Position numbers and translations under genes: made by a program
The notes under the pieces: generated by a model
The model's input: the letters and a program-made list of their open reading frames with translations, nothing else
The model's database searches: none
What the model was told of the DNA's origin: nothing
Origin: Paenibacillus algorifonticola
GTDB taxonomy: Bacteria; Bacillota; Bacilli; Paenibacillales; Paenibacillaceae
Length of the DNA: 64,000 bases
Direction of reading: 5' to 3'
NCBI RefSeq assembly: GCF_000971975.1
Contig: NZ_LAQO01000011.1
Span: 1-64,000 of the forward strand
In this document: positions 8,194-16,206 of the stretch, piece after piece
Position numbering within the stretch: position 1 is the first letter of the stretch
Layout: the number at the start of each line of letters is the position of its first letter

Positions 8194-9486
8194 ATGAAAA
8201 AAGCGAGCCTGGCTCTCATGACCATTTTACTGATTGTAATAGCTGTCGGCTGCAGCAGCACGAACTCTGGCAACATTGTAAACAGCGGCACGCAGCAGAA
8301 GGAGGACATCGAATTAAAGTATTTAATGTGGGGCAATCAGGGGCATATGGATGTTTACAGCAAGCTCATTGATGGCTTCAAACAGGAGAACCCGGGTATT
8401 CAGGTTGTGATGGAATCCGTGCCGTTCGCCGAGTATCAGCAGAAAATTTCAGTGCTGGCAGCCGGCAGAACGCTGCCGGACATCGCATGGGTATCTGAGC
8501 GGATGATTCCGCAGTTCAAGGCAAACGGTATATTGGCGGATGTTTCCGAATTTAAAAATGACGCGGATTTCAAGCTGGACGACTACATTCCAAGCACCCT
8601 TGATCTTTTCCGCGACGGCGAGCAGCTGCTGGGCTTGCCTTTCTCGACGCCACCTGTGGTTATGTTTTATAACAAGACGCTGTTTGATCAAGCGAAATTA
8701 ATAGACCCAAATATGCTCGCCTCAGAAGGCAAATGGACATGGGAACAATTCGAGCAATCCGCCAAGGCGATCTCAAGCAGCGATGCAAAAAACCGCATCT
8801 ATGGCGCGAACTTTTTCCGCGACTGGAAAACATGGGCGATTTTGTCCTCCTATTCTTGGTCCAATGGCAGCGGACCGTTCAACACAGATTTAACTGCCTT
8901 CACCTGGAATGACCAGTACGGCTTGGAAACGTTCGATATGCTGGGCCGCATGATGTTCACCGACCAGTCTCATCCGAAGGCTGGCGAGCAGGTCAGCTTT
9001 GATGCGGGCAACGTTGGGATGTTCTTTGACAATTATAGCTATGTATCGAAAGCAAGAGAGATTACGAACTTCGAGTGGAGCATAGCGCCAATGCCGTCCG
9101 GCACGCTGGGCAGTGTGCCGATGCTTGGACAGGCAGGCTACACGCTGTTCAAGGACAGTGAGCACCCTGAGGAAGCGAAGCAGCTTCTGAAATATTTCGC
9201 TAGCCAGACCGGTATGGAGGCGACAGCGACGTACTTTGTCCCGCCACGCACCTCAGTGCTTCATTCGGATGTGTTCTTGAATCAGCCGAACAACCCTCCA
9301 GTAGAGCATATTATTCAGGCTGTTATCGACGAAATGCCGAAGGCCCGCATGCTTCCGGGGCATATTCGCTGGCAGGACATCGACAACGCCGTTCTGCAAG
9401 GCTTCGACCGCCTGTTCGGCAGATCGGGGAGCACGCAGGAAAACTTGGCAAAAATGCAAACGGAAGTTGACGCTATTCTGAAATAA
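8194..9486 (+). CDS. Carbohydrate ABC transporter substrate-binding lipoprotein
   Basis: A 430-residue family 1 (MalE-like) solute-binding protein. The signal peptide MKKASLALMTILLIVIAVG ends in a lipobox with acylated Cys, so the protein sits on the outer face of the membrane. Conserved features are YLMWGNQGHMDVYSKLIDGF near the start, the LPFSTPPVVMFYNKTLFD ligand region and WTWEQFEQSAKAI. The ATG at 8194 lies after an AAGGGGGAT site. An upstream in-frame start at 8152 has none. A TATACT box at 8147-8152 with a weak -35 precedes it by 42 bases. It is the first gene of a five-gene operon with two permeases. The substrate is probably an oligosaccharide or sugar derivative and cannot be read from the sequence. 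Confidence 0.9.
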   Translation: MKKASLALMTILLIVIAVGCSSTNSGNIVNSGTQQKEDIELKYLMWGNQGHMDVYSKLIDGFKQENPGIQVVMESVPFAEYQQKISVLAAGRTLPDIAWVSERMIPQFKANGILADVSEFKNDADFKLDDYIPSTLDLFRDGEQLLGLPFSTPPVVMFYNKTLFDQAKLIDPNMLASEGKWTWEQFEQSAKAISSSDAKNRIYGANFFRDWKTWAILSSYSWSNGSGPFNTDLTAFTWNDQYGLETFDMLGRMMFTDQSHPKAGEQVSFDAGNVGMFFDNYSYVSKAREITNFEWSIAPMPSGTLGSVPMLGQAGYTLFKDSEHPEEAKQLLKYFASQTGMEATATYFVPPRTSVLHSDVFLNQPNNPPVEHIIQAVIDEMPKARMLPGHIRWQDIDNAVLQGFDRLFGRSGSTQENLAKMQTEVDAILK

Positions 9487-9564
9487 GCAGCCGTATAAGG
9501 GGTGGACGGCCCGTCTGACGGGCCGCCTCGCTCCACAAATAAAAGTTCAAGGGAGTGGACTGAA

Positions 9565-10257
9565 ATGGGGAAATTAAAGGAGAGGTTCAACAAGCATAAG
9601 CTATCCTTGTTCATCAGCCTGCCCGCCAATGATGCGGCGCTGGCTCAAGCTGCGCTGGATGAGGGCGCTGACGCACTGAAAGTGCATGTCAATGTGGGCC
9701 ATCGTGCAAGCGGCACGCACTTTGGTTCACTCGACGAATACGAGGCGGTATTCCGCAGCATTCGGGAAAAATTTGACGGGCCATTCGGTGTTGTGCCGGG
9801 TGGCAGCCTTGAAGGTGTATCCAGACAGGACATGGAAAGACTGGCTCCTCTGGGCTTTGATTTTTATTCTATTTATGCACATCATCTTCCTTCGTTTATG
9901 TTGGAGGAGCAAGGTCTTGACCGTACGTTTGCAATCAATGAACATTATGATCTCACTCTTGTCCAGACCGCAGGGCGGTTCGGCTTTACCGCTCTGGAAG
10001 CTTCGGTTGTGCCGGGAAGCGAATATGGGACACCACTCAGCTTTGCAGATGTGATGAAATATCGCTATTTGGTAGAGCATTCGGGGCTTCCGGTTGTTAT
10101 TCCTTCACAGCGGCGGCTTGTACCCGGCGATGTAGCGGTGCTGCGCAATGCTGGTGTTAGTGCGGTTATGCTGGGTGCCATTGTTGTCGGGAAGACGGAG
10201 GACCAGCTGCGGAGAACGGTAAGCGAGTTCCGTAATGCAATGGACAGATTGAGCTAG
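9565..10257 (+). CDS. Unrecognised protein, probable phosphate-binding TIM barrel
   Basis: I do not recognise the family. The 230-residue cytosolic protein alternates strands and helices in a barrel-like pattern: LSLFISLP, ADALKVHVNVGHRASG, FGVVPGGSLE, GFDFYSIYAHH, FGFTALEASVVPGSEYG, LPVVIPSQRRL, and GVSAVMLGAIVVG near the end. The last two blocks resemble strands seven and eight of phosphate-binding barrels such as NanE or PdxS, where an active-site phosphate is held. The ATG at 9565 has GGGAG ten bases upstream. The 78 bases after the binding-protein stop and the 17-base gap to the first permease put it inside the ABC operon. A sugar-phosphate epimerase or aldolase acting on the imported compound is a reasonable guess, no more. 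Confidence 0.55.
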   Translation: MGKLKERFNKHKLSLFISLPANDAALAQAALDEGADALKVHVNVGHRASGTHFGSLDEYEAVFRSIREKFDGPFGVVPGGSLEGVSRQDMERLAPLGFDFYSIYAHHLPSFMLEEQGLDRTFAINEHYDLTLVQTAGRFGFTALEASVVPGSEYGTPLSFADVMKYRYLVEHSGLPVVIPSQRRLVPGDVAVLRNAGVSAVMLGAIVVGKTEDQLRRTVSEFRNAMDRLS

Positions 10258-10274
10258 AAGGCGGTGTTACCTTA

Positions 10275-11189
10275 ATGAAGGAAGTGGGCAAAAAACGAAG
10301 AAGAGGGCCGCTTGTCCGGGAGGCGCAAATTGCGGGCTGGCTGTTTGTTTCTCCAATGGTACTCGGTTTTACCTTACTGCTGCTGTTTCCGATGGCGCAG
10401 GCGCTCTATATGAGCTTGATGGACTGGCCGCTGCTTGGCGAGCACCACTTTATCGGGCTTAATAATTATTGGAATATTGCGACAGATTATTTATTTTGGA
10501 AAGTATTTGGGAATACCATTTATTTTACAGTGGGCCTTGTTCCGTTTAATATTGTGCTGGCACTGCTGCTAGCACTGCTTTTATCCAAAAGCTTCAAGGG
10601 GATCGGGCTGTTCCGAACAGCGATATTTGTACCGGTCATGACATCTCTTATCGTATGGTCCATTGTCTGGAAATATATGTTCGCAACGGATTCGGGGCTT
10701 ATTAATCAGGTGTTACTGCTGCTGGATATTAAAGGACCGGCGTGGCTGTACGACGAGAAGCTGGCAATGCCATCGGTTATTGTAACCAGCGTTCTGAAAA
10801 ATGTGGGCTTGAACATGGTGCTCTTTATTGCTGCCATTCAGCAGGTGCCACGCTCATTGTATGAAGCCGCGATGCTGGATGGTGCGGGCAAGGCCAAAAG
10901 CTTTTTTAATGTAACGCTGCCTATGATAACGCCTACCGTGTTTCTGACCGTCGTTATGACCATAATCGGTTCTCTCAAGGTATTTGGCCAAATTTATGTC
11001 ATGACACAAGGAGGACCTAGCGGCAGTACGAAGGTTCTGGTGTATTATATATGGGAAAAAGCATTCAAATTGTTTCAGATGGGATATGCATCAGCTCTGG
11101 CGTTCATTCTGTTCTTCGTGGTGCTTGTGTTGACTCTGCTGCAATGGCAGCTTAGAAAAAGGTGGGTGTTCAATGAAAGCGACACCTGA
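10275..11189 (+). CDS. Carbohydrate ABC transporter permease, MalF/UgpA type
   Basis: A 304-residue inner-membrane subunit with six membrane helices. The ATPase-docking EAA loop is at about residue 190-215 (YEAAMLDGAGKAKSFFNVTLP). The N-terminus RKRRRGPLVREAQIAGWLF is the positively charged cytosolic start typical of MalF-like permeases. It overlaps the next permease by 17 bases. No ABC ATPase is encoded in the locus. In Bacilli such importers commonly borrow a shared ATPase of the MsmX type, which is the expected arrangement here. Confidence 0.93.
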   Translation: MKEVGKKRRRGPLVREAQIAGWLFVSPMVLGFTLLLLFPMAQALYMSLMDWPLLGEHHFIGLNNYWNIATDYLFWKVFGNTIYFTVGLVPFNIVLALLLALLLSKSFKGIGLFRTAIFVPVMTSLIVWSIVWKYMFATDSGLINQVLLLLDIKGPAWLYDEKLAMPSVIVTSVLKNVGLNMVLFIAAIQQVPRSLYEAAMLDGAGKAKSFFNVTLPMITPTVFLTVVMTIIGSLKVFGQIYVMTQGGPSGSTKVLVYYIWEKAFKLFQMGYASALAFILFFVVLVLTLLQWQLRKRWVFNESDT

Positions 11190-12027
11190 TGCAGGCATTC
11201 GCAAGCCGCTGGCGCTGCTGGGCGTTTATAGCATTTTAAGCTTCATCTCGCTTATTATGCTCGTACCATTTCTGTGGATGCTGTCTACCTCCTTCAAGGA
11301 ACCGCAGGATATCTTCACCTATCCGCCGAAGCTGATCCCGACTGCATTCCGGCTGCAAAACTATGTTGATGTCTTTCAGCTGATCCCGTTCCAACGCTTT
11401 TACTTCAATAGTGTATATATTGCGTTTATAGTTGTGCTAGGCACCGTGTTTTTCGCCTCATTGGCCGGCTATGCGTTTGCAAAAATACCGTTCAAGGGCC
11501 GAAATATCGTGTTTCTGGTTTTGCTCAGCGCGATGATGATTCCGCATGAGGTAACGGCGATTCCGTTGTTTCTGTTCATGCGTGAGCTTAATTGGATTGA
11601 TACGCATTTGCCACTTATACTGCTGCCGATCTTCGGGGCGGGTGGAGTGTTCGGAATTTTTGTTATGCGGCAGTTTTTCATCACGGTGCCGACGGAGTTG
11701 GAAGAAGCAGCGATGATAGACGGCTGTAACCGATTCCGAATTTATGCGCAAATTATGCTGCCGATTGCCAAGCCTGGCCTGGCGACCTTGACGATTTTCA
11801 CATTCGTAACGGTGTGGAATGAGTTTTTTGACCCGCTTATCTTCATTAATTCGCGTGATTTAATGACCCTTCCGCTAGGTCTGTCGCTATTTACGGATGA
11901 GGTCGGCACATCCTGGCATTATCTGATGAGTGCGACCGTAATGGCAACGGTACCGCTGTTAATCGTTTTTTTTCTGGCACAGCGGCGTTTTATTGAAGGG
12001 GTAGCCATGACTGGCTTGAAGGAATAA
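11173..12027 (+). CDS. Carbohydrate ABC transporter permease, MalG/UgpE type
   Basis: A 284-residue second permease subunit with six membrane helices. It has the MalG hallmark WMLSTSFKEPQDIF after helix one and the EAA loop EEAAMIDGCNRFRIYAQIMLPIAKPG at about residues 176-202. It ends in VAMTGLKE, the usual C-terminus of this family (G-x-KG/E). The ATG lies inside the end of the first permease (17-base overlap), so translation is coupled. It would pair with the subunit at 10275 and the lipoprotein at 8194. Confidence 0.93.
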   Translation: MKATPDAGIRKPLALLGVYSILSFISLIMLVPFLWMLSTSFKEPQDIFTYPPKLIPTAFRLQNYVDVFQLIPFQRFYFNSVYIAFIVVLGTVFFASLAGYAFAKIPFKGRNIVFLVLLSAMMIPHEVTAIPLFLFMRELNWIDTHLPLILLPIFGAGGVFGIFVMRQFFITVPTELEEAAMIDGCNRFRIYAQIMLPIAKPGLATLTIFTFVTVWNEFFDPLIFINSRDLMTLPLGLSLFTDEVGTSWHYLMSATVMATVPLLIVFFLAQRRFIEGVAMTGLKE

Positions 12028-12053
12028 GAGGCAGCATCGAAAGGAAGAATAAA

Positions 12054-13394
12054 ATGAATAATAGAATAGAAGCAGATGTTGTCGTTGTTGGCGGGGGGCC
12101 AGCAGGAATAGCAGCGTCCATTGCCGCAGCCAGGCAAGGTGTGAGAACCGTGCTGATCGAACGTTACGGTTTTGTTGGCGGCATGTCTACGGCAGCAATG
12201 GTATATCCATGGATGACGTTCCATACCAATAGCGGCGAGCAGGTCATCAAAGGCATCGCACAGGAAATTGTAGATCGGCTGCAGGAGCGCGGAGGCTCGC
12301 CGGGCCATCTTAGGGATACGGTGGGCTTCGTTCATACGCTGACGCCTTATCATCCGGAAATTTATCAGGTGGTTGCGGCAGATATGCTGCGCGAGGCTGG
12401 CGTCAAATTGCTGCTACACAGCATTGTGGACGAGGCTGTGGTGAGGGAAGGCGTTATTGAGGCTGTACATGTAACAAATAAGTCTGGCAGAACGGAAGTC
12501 TGTGCCAAAGTATTTGTTGATACGAGCGGTGATGCGGACGTCGCTTACCTATCCGGGGCAGAAACACTGCATGGGCGTGCCCAGGATCATCAGGTCCAGC
12601 CGATGACGATGAAGTTCAGGATGCGCGGTGTTAATTTGGATAAAGTAAAGCAATATATGATGAACTACCCGGAGGACTTTTATAAAAAAACGCCTTTTGC
12701 AGAGCTGCCGGGTCTGCCGCTGACCGGTGTGAGCGGATTCTATTCCCATTGGAAGAAGGCGAATTTGCCAATTAACCGCGATCAGGTACTGTTTTTTACG
12801 GGGCCAGCTGAGGATGAGGTATTGATTAACTGTACACGAGTGCAGGGACTGGATGCGACCAGTGCTGAGGATTTGACATTTGCTGAACAGGAGGGGCGCC
12901 GGCAGGTGTTGATGGTGGCGGAGTTTCTGCAGCGCGATGTGCCCGGTTTTGAGCGGGCTTCCATTTCGGCAGTTGCTCCGCAAATTGGCATACGGGAATC
13001 GCGGCGGATTGTCGGCCATTATTCACTGACGAAGGAAGATGTGATAGAGGGGCGGAAGCACAGCGATGTTATAGCACGCAGTGGCTACCCCATCGATATC
13101 CATGACCCATCCGGAAAAGGGGTAACAGCTGCTTTCATCTCAGGTGATGGCGCGTATGACATTCCGCTTCGCTGCCTGCTCTCGCATAATGTGCCCAACT
13201 TGCTCGCGGCGGGGAGATGCATCTCGACTTCACACGAGGCACTCGCGACAACTCGCCTGACCCCTAGCTGTATGGCAACCGGACAGGCGGCTGGAACAGT
13301 GGCAGCTTTAGCGGTATTGACTGAGGTTGAGCCGGTTCATGTACCTATTGCCAGATTGCAGGAAGAGCTGCGAAAAGCGCATGCGGCTATATAA
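12054..13394 (+). CDS. FAD-dependent oxidoreductase (FAD_oxidored family)
   Basis: A 446-residue flavoprotein of the FAD_oxidored (PF12831-like) group. The N-terminal Rossmann motif VVVVGGGPAGIAASIAAARQG binds FAD, and ERYGFVGGMSTAAMV follows. DTSGDADVAYLSGAE and the C-terminal ISTSHEALATTRLTPSCMATGQAAGTVAAL complete the FAD site, while a QIGIRESRRIVGHY block lines the substrate pocket. It has no signal peptide. It is the last gene of the transporter operon, 26 bases after permease two. Relatives occur in polysaccharide-use and sugar-derivative loci with mostly unknown substrates, so oxidation of the imported compound or a breakdown product is inferred from position. Confidence 0.88.
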   Translation: MNNRIEADVVVVGGGPAGIAASIAAARQGVRTVLIERYGFVGGMSTAAMVYPWMTFHTNSGEQVIKGIAQEIVDRLQERGGSPGHLRDTVGFVHTLTPYHPEIYQVVAADMLREAGVKLLLHSIVDEAVVREGVIEAVHVTNKSGRTEVCAKVFVDTSGDADVAYLSGAETLHGRAQDHQVQPMTMKFRMRGVNLDKVKQYMMNYPEDFYKKTPFAELPGLPLTGVSGFYSHWKKANLPINRDQVLFFTGPAEDEVLINCTRVQGLDATSAEDLTFAEQEGRRQVLMVAEFLQRDVPGFERASISAVAPQIGIRESRRIVGHYSLTKEDVIEGRKHSDVIARSGYPIDIHDPSGKGVTAAFISGDGAYDIPLRCLLSHNVPNLLAAGRCISTSHEALATTRLTPSCMATGQAAGTVAALAVLTEVEPVHVPIARLQEELRKAHAAI

Positions 13395-13465
13395 GCCTGC
13401 AGACCAATAGAAGCAAGAGAGAGGGCGCCTCGTTGCTGACGGACAACTGGTGGTGAAATCTTACA

Positions 13466-13580
13466 TTAATATTTGAGATCCGCTCTGGCTTTGACCATTT
13501 CACCGGAATGTTCGACGAGGTAAACACCAAAGTCGGGGAAATTGCTGGGCAAGTCTGCCAGACCCAGCGGAGTGGATTGA
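13466..13580 (-). pseudogene. Possible C-terminal gene fragment
   Basis: A minus-strand frame reads STPLGLADLPSNFPDFGVYL and continues to a TAA at 13466-13468. It has natural-looking composition but no start and no recognisable family. It lies one frame off the repeat protein that ends at 13584. It may be the tail of a deleted gene or the frameshifted end of the repeat protein. Weakly supported. Confidence 0.3.
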
Positions 13581-13583
13581 AAA

Positions 13584-14456
13584 CTAATTGCCGGGTAGTT
13601 GGATGCCGCGCCAGCCGCTTACATCGCATTGGCCTTCATTATTTCGACCCACAGCCACCACCGTGCCGTCCGATTTAAGACCGACGGTATGAGCGCAACC
13701 CGCCGCAACCGCCACCATATCGCGCCAGCCACTTATATTGCATTGGCCATGCTCATTCCAACCGACAGCCGCCACAGTCCCGTCCGATTTAAGGCCGATG
13801 GTATGATAACTACCCGCCGCTATCGCCACAATACCGCGCCAGCCGCTTACATTGCATTGGCCTTCATTATTTCGACCTACAGCCACCACCGTGCCGTCCG
13901 ATTTAAGACCGACGGTATGAAGGTAACCCGCGGCTGCCGCCACTATGTCGCGCCAGCCGCTTACATTGCATTGGCCATACCGATTATTACCTACAATCGT
14001 CACCGTGCCGTCCGATTTAAGCCCGACGGTATGCCAGTCACCCGCCGCAACCGACACTATATCACGCCAGCCGCTTACATTGCATTGGCCTTCATTATTT
14101 CGACCCACAGCTACCACCGTGCCATCCGATTTAAGCCCGACGGTACGACGCCAACCCGCCGCAACCGTCACCATATCACGCCAGCCGCTTACATCGCATT
14201 GGTCATACTTATTCCAACCCACAGCCGCCACCGTGCCGTCCGATTTAAGACCGATTGTATGAGCATTACCCGTATGAGCATTACCCGCCGCAACCGCCAC
14301 CATTTCACGCCAGCTGCTTACATCACATTGGCCATATTTATTATTACCCACAGCCGTCACCGTGCCGTCCGATTTAAGACCGACGGTATGACGATAACCC
14401 GCCGCTATGGTATCTTTGGGCCACCGTTTCACCTTTAACGCCGGAACGATTTGCAC
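13584..14456 (-). CDS. RCC1-like repeat protein
   Basis: A 290-residue protein built almost wholly of seven copies of a 38-residue repeat of the form HTVGLKSDGTVxAVGxNxxGQC-x-VSGWRDxVxVAAG. RCC1-type repeats fold as blades of a beta-propeller, and seven blades make a closed ring. It starts with GTG at 14456, seven bases after an AAGGGGGAA site. No signal peptide or membrane helix is seen, so a cytosolic location is likely unless export is unconventional. The repeats are nearly identical even at DNA level, and the second carries an extra five-residue duplication (GNAHT twice). No partner gene gives a clue to function. Bacterial RCC1-like proteins are mostly uncharacterised. Confidence 0.8.
   Translation of the reverse strand: MQIVPALKVKRWPKDTIAAGYRHTVGLKSDGTVTAVGNNKYGQCDVSSWREMVAVAAGNAHTGNAHTIGLKSDGTVAAVGWNKYDQCDVSGWRDMVTVAAGWRRTVGLKSDGTVVAVGRNNEGQCNVSGWRDIVSVAAGDWHTVGLKSDGTVTIVGNNRYGQCNVSGWRDIVAAAAGYLHTVGLKSDGTVVAVGRNNEGQCNVSGWRGIVAIAAGSYHTIGLKSDGTVAAVGWNEHGQCNISGWRDMVAVAAGCAHTVGLKSDGTVVAVGRNNEGQCDVSGWRGIQLPGN
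13600..14400. repeat. Seven tandem 114-bp repeats inside a gene
   Basis: The coding repeats are about 114 bp long and largely identical at DNA level, including the synonymous core GTGCCGTCCGATTTAAG in most units. A 15-bp direct duplication at 14257-14271 and 14272-14286 adds five codons to one unit. The identity suggests recent expansion or gene conversion and possible copy-number variation between strains. Confidence 0.85.
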
Positions 14457-14488
14457 ATGGTTTCCCCCTTTTTAAAAACTACATCAAT

Positions 14489-14716
14489 TCAATAAACGCT
14501 CCTCAAGAAATCAATATGGAGGTTTCGTTCTTTTCTTACTTCCTCCAGATTTTTAGGATACATGACATTGATTAACGTTATTGCATAGTCTGAAGCTATC
14601 AATGCATGTCTTCTCACATGAGGAGTAGCAGCAACTTGTCCCATGACTCTAAGGACTTTTACCTTTATGGGTCTTTTTCCCCGCGGGCTAATCGGTGTAT
14701 CATAAAGGCTACTTGT
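14489..14716 (-). pseudogene. Unidentified open frame, possible gene remnant
   Basis: An open minus-strand frame without an upstream start encodes a basic helical segment (GKRPIKVKVLRVMGQVAA followed by HVRRHALIASDYAITLINV) and stops at 14489-14491. An in-frame TAG at 14717-14719 closes it upstream. The only ATG (14642-14644) would give about 50 residues and has no ribosome binding site. It looks like real coding sequence that lost its start, next to the MerR gene. Family not recognised. Confidence 0.35.
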
Positions 14717-14724
14717 CTAGCCTC

Positions 14725-15465
14725 TTACCTTCCCATGTCTGTTCGATTCCTCATTAACTCACCAAGATAACCCATTAACTCCTTCGCATGTTGTTCAGCC
14801 TCAGTAAGGGAAGACAACGGCTCGTCATCCGAATCCTCCTTTTCTCCTGATACGTTCCTCTCCATTCTCTTCTTGATGGTTTCCAGTTTTTTCAGCATCT
14901 TGCCAATACACTGCGTGCTGTAGTTTTCCTGCCTAAATGCCTTAATGATCCTAAGCTGCTTTCTTTCATCCTCCCCATAAACCCGATAGCCATTCATGCT
15001 TCGAGGTACTTCAAGAAGTCCATATCTCTCCCAGTTGATGATGACGTTTACGGACACGCCAAGCAGGTTGGCTGTTTTATTCCTATTAAATGAAACATTC
15101 TTGTCTTGCCTTGAATCACTTCTTACGATTTCCTGGATGGCCTTCATAACTTGAAGCTCATTATTCTTTTCATTCTGTATATGCGCCAAATACTCCCTCG
15201 CCAGCTCCAAAGCCTTTCCCAGATCCCCCTGGGCAGCACTTCTTATGATCGTTTGAATTTCAAACTTCATAACCCATTTCATTGGTTCGGTTCTTAAGGC
15301 CATTCTTACCAGCTTCATCTGTTCCAGATGGGTATCGGTGTAGACCCTGTAGCCATTTTTCGTTCTTTCAACGGGTGGAAGGTAGCCCCATTTCTCGTAG
15401 AGCATAACCGTGTTCGGATGAATTCCTATGATTCCGGCGATTTCAGAAGTACGGTAGGTTCGCAT
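14725..15465 (-). CDS. Regulator with two MerR-type DNA-binding domains
   Basis: A 246-residue protein with two MerR winged-helix motifs in tandem. The first (residues 1-55) has YRTSEIAGIIGIHPNTVMLYEKWGYLPP and NGYRVYTDTHLEQ. The second (about 125-185) has NRNKTANLLGVSVNVIINWERYGLL and NGYRVYGEDERKQL. Ordinary MerR proteins have one such domain plus a dimer helix and an effector site. Here the long helix (about 75-110) joins the two, and the tail (190-246) is acidic and charged. An AGAGGTGAT site supports the ATG at 15465. A TATAAT-like -10 on the minus strand lies at 15500-15505. One chain might bind both half-sites. No obvious target apart from the divergent flavoprotein gene. Confidence 0.8.
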   Translation of the reverse strand: MRTYRTSEIAGIIGIHPNTVMLYEKWGYLPPVERTKNGYRVYTDTHLEQMKLVRMALRTEPMKWVMKFEIQTIIRSAAQGDLGKALELAREYLAHIQNEKNNELQVMKAIQEIVRSDSRQDKNVSFNRNKTANLLGVSVNVIINWERYGLLEVPRSMNGYRVYGEDERKQLRIIKAFRQENYSTQCIGKMLKKLETIKKRMERNVSGEKEDSDDEPLSSLTEAEQHAKELMGYLGELMRNRTDMGR

Positions 15466-15566
15466 TGACCATCACCTCTTGTACCTAATTGCATAACCCA
15501 TTATAGCATGCGGGAAAAACCTTGGTGCGACAGTGGAGGGTTTGTGAAAATGGTTTGCCTGTACTA

Positions 15567-15580
15567 TAAGTGCATACTTA
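15567..15580 (+). promoter_or_regulatory. Possible HxlR-type operator before the flavoprotein gene
   Basis: A perfect inverted repeat TAAGT-N4-ACTTA overlaps a TATAAG element 60 bases before the flavoprotein start. HxlR regulators bind short A/T-rich palindromes of this kind, and an HxlR remnant lies just downstream of the gene. The MerR-type regulator next door is an alternative user of the site. Confidence 0.45.
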
Positions 15581-15640
15581 CATATTTGCAGTGTGCGCTT
15601 TATACGCAAGAAGCCAATCACACTTCAGGAGGATCAGTCA

Positions 15641-16204
15641 TTGAAAACACTCGTTATTGTAACGCACCCCAGCATAGAAACATCTGTCATAAATAAGCGA
15701 TGGACAGAAGAGCTTGCGAAATATCCGGAAAAGTATACGATACACGAATTGCATAACGCTTACCCTGATGGAAACATAGACGTGGAAAAAGAACAACAGT
15801 TAGTTGAAGCACACGGCCATCTTGTTTTTCAGTTCCCTATTTATTGGTTTAATTGTCCGCCTCTTCTTAAAAAACGGTTGGATGAGGTTTTACCATATGG
15901 ATGGGCCTATGGTTCCAAAGGTGGGGACAAATTTAAAAATCGTAAAGTGGCGCTAGCTGTATCCGCAGGAATAAAAAAAGAAGATTATAGGGAAGAGGGA
16001 AGATATCGCTATACACTTGAACAATTATTAGCCCCTTTTGAAACGACCTTCCTATATTGCAATGCCGATTATCGTTCGTTTTTTGCCTTTTATGGCACAG
16101 AATCGGAGCCTGGTGAAAATGAACCTGGTGCAGCGATGGAAACATCTGCAAGCAAATTAGAAAAAAACGCATTAGCTTATTTGAATTTTGTTGGCAACCT
16201 GTAA
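15641..16204 (+). CDS. NAD(P)H quinone oxidoreductase-like flavoprotein
   Basis: A 187-residue protein of the flavodoxin-like fold NAD(P)H dehydrogenase (quinone) family (YwrO/KefF/MdaB group). These reduce quinones or electrophiles with NAD(P)H using FMN or FAD. Seen: LVIVTHPSIETSVINKRW at the N-terminus, the QFPIYWFNCPPLLKKRLDEVLPYGWAYG core that binds flavin and substrate, and ALAVSAGIKKEDY. Translation starts at TTG 15641, eight bases after a perfect AGGAGG. An ATG 48 bases earlier has no site. It ends three bases from the convergent HxlR remnant. HxlR regulators often control such reductases as electrophile sensors, so this gene may have lost its repressor. Confidence 0.85.
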   Translation: MKTLVIVTHPSIETSVINKRWTEELAKYPEKYTIHELHNAYPDGNIDVEKEQQLVEAHGHLVFQFPIYWFNCPPLLKKRLDEVLPYGWAYGSKGGDKFKNRKVALAVSAGIKKEDYREEGRYRYTLEQLLAPFETTFLYCNADYRSFFAFYGTESEPGENEPGAAMETSASKLEKNALAYLNFVGNL

Positions 16205-16206
16205 CC

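Noticed and set aside
13600-14400. Regular repeats as a CRISPR array
   Set aside because: The period is 114 bp with no unique spacers, no cas genes are nearby, and the repeats are coding.
13599-14438. Long plus-strand frame opposite the RCC1-like gene
   Set aside because: It is the mirror of a repetitive coding sequence. Its protein has no hydrophobic core pattern and the minus strand has a ribosome site and a recognisable fold.
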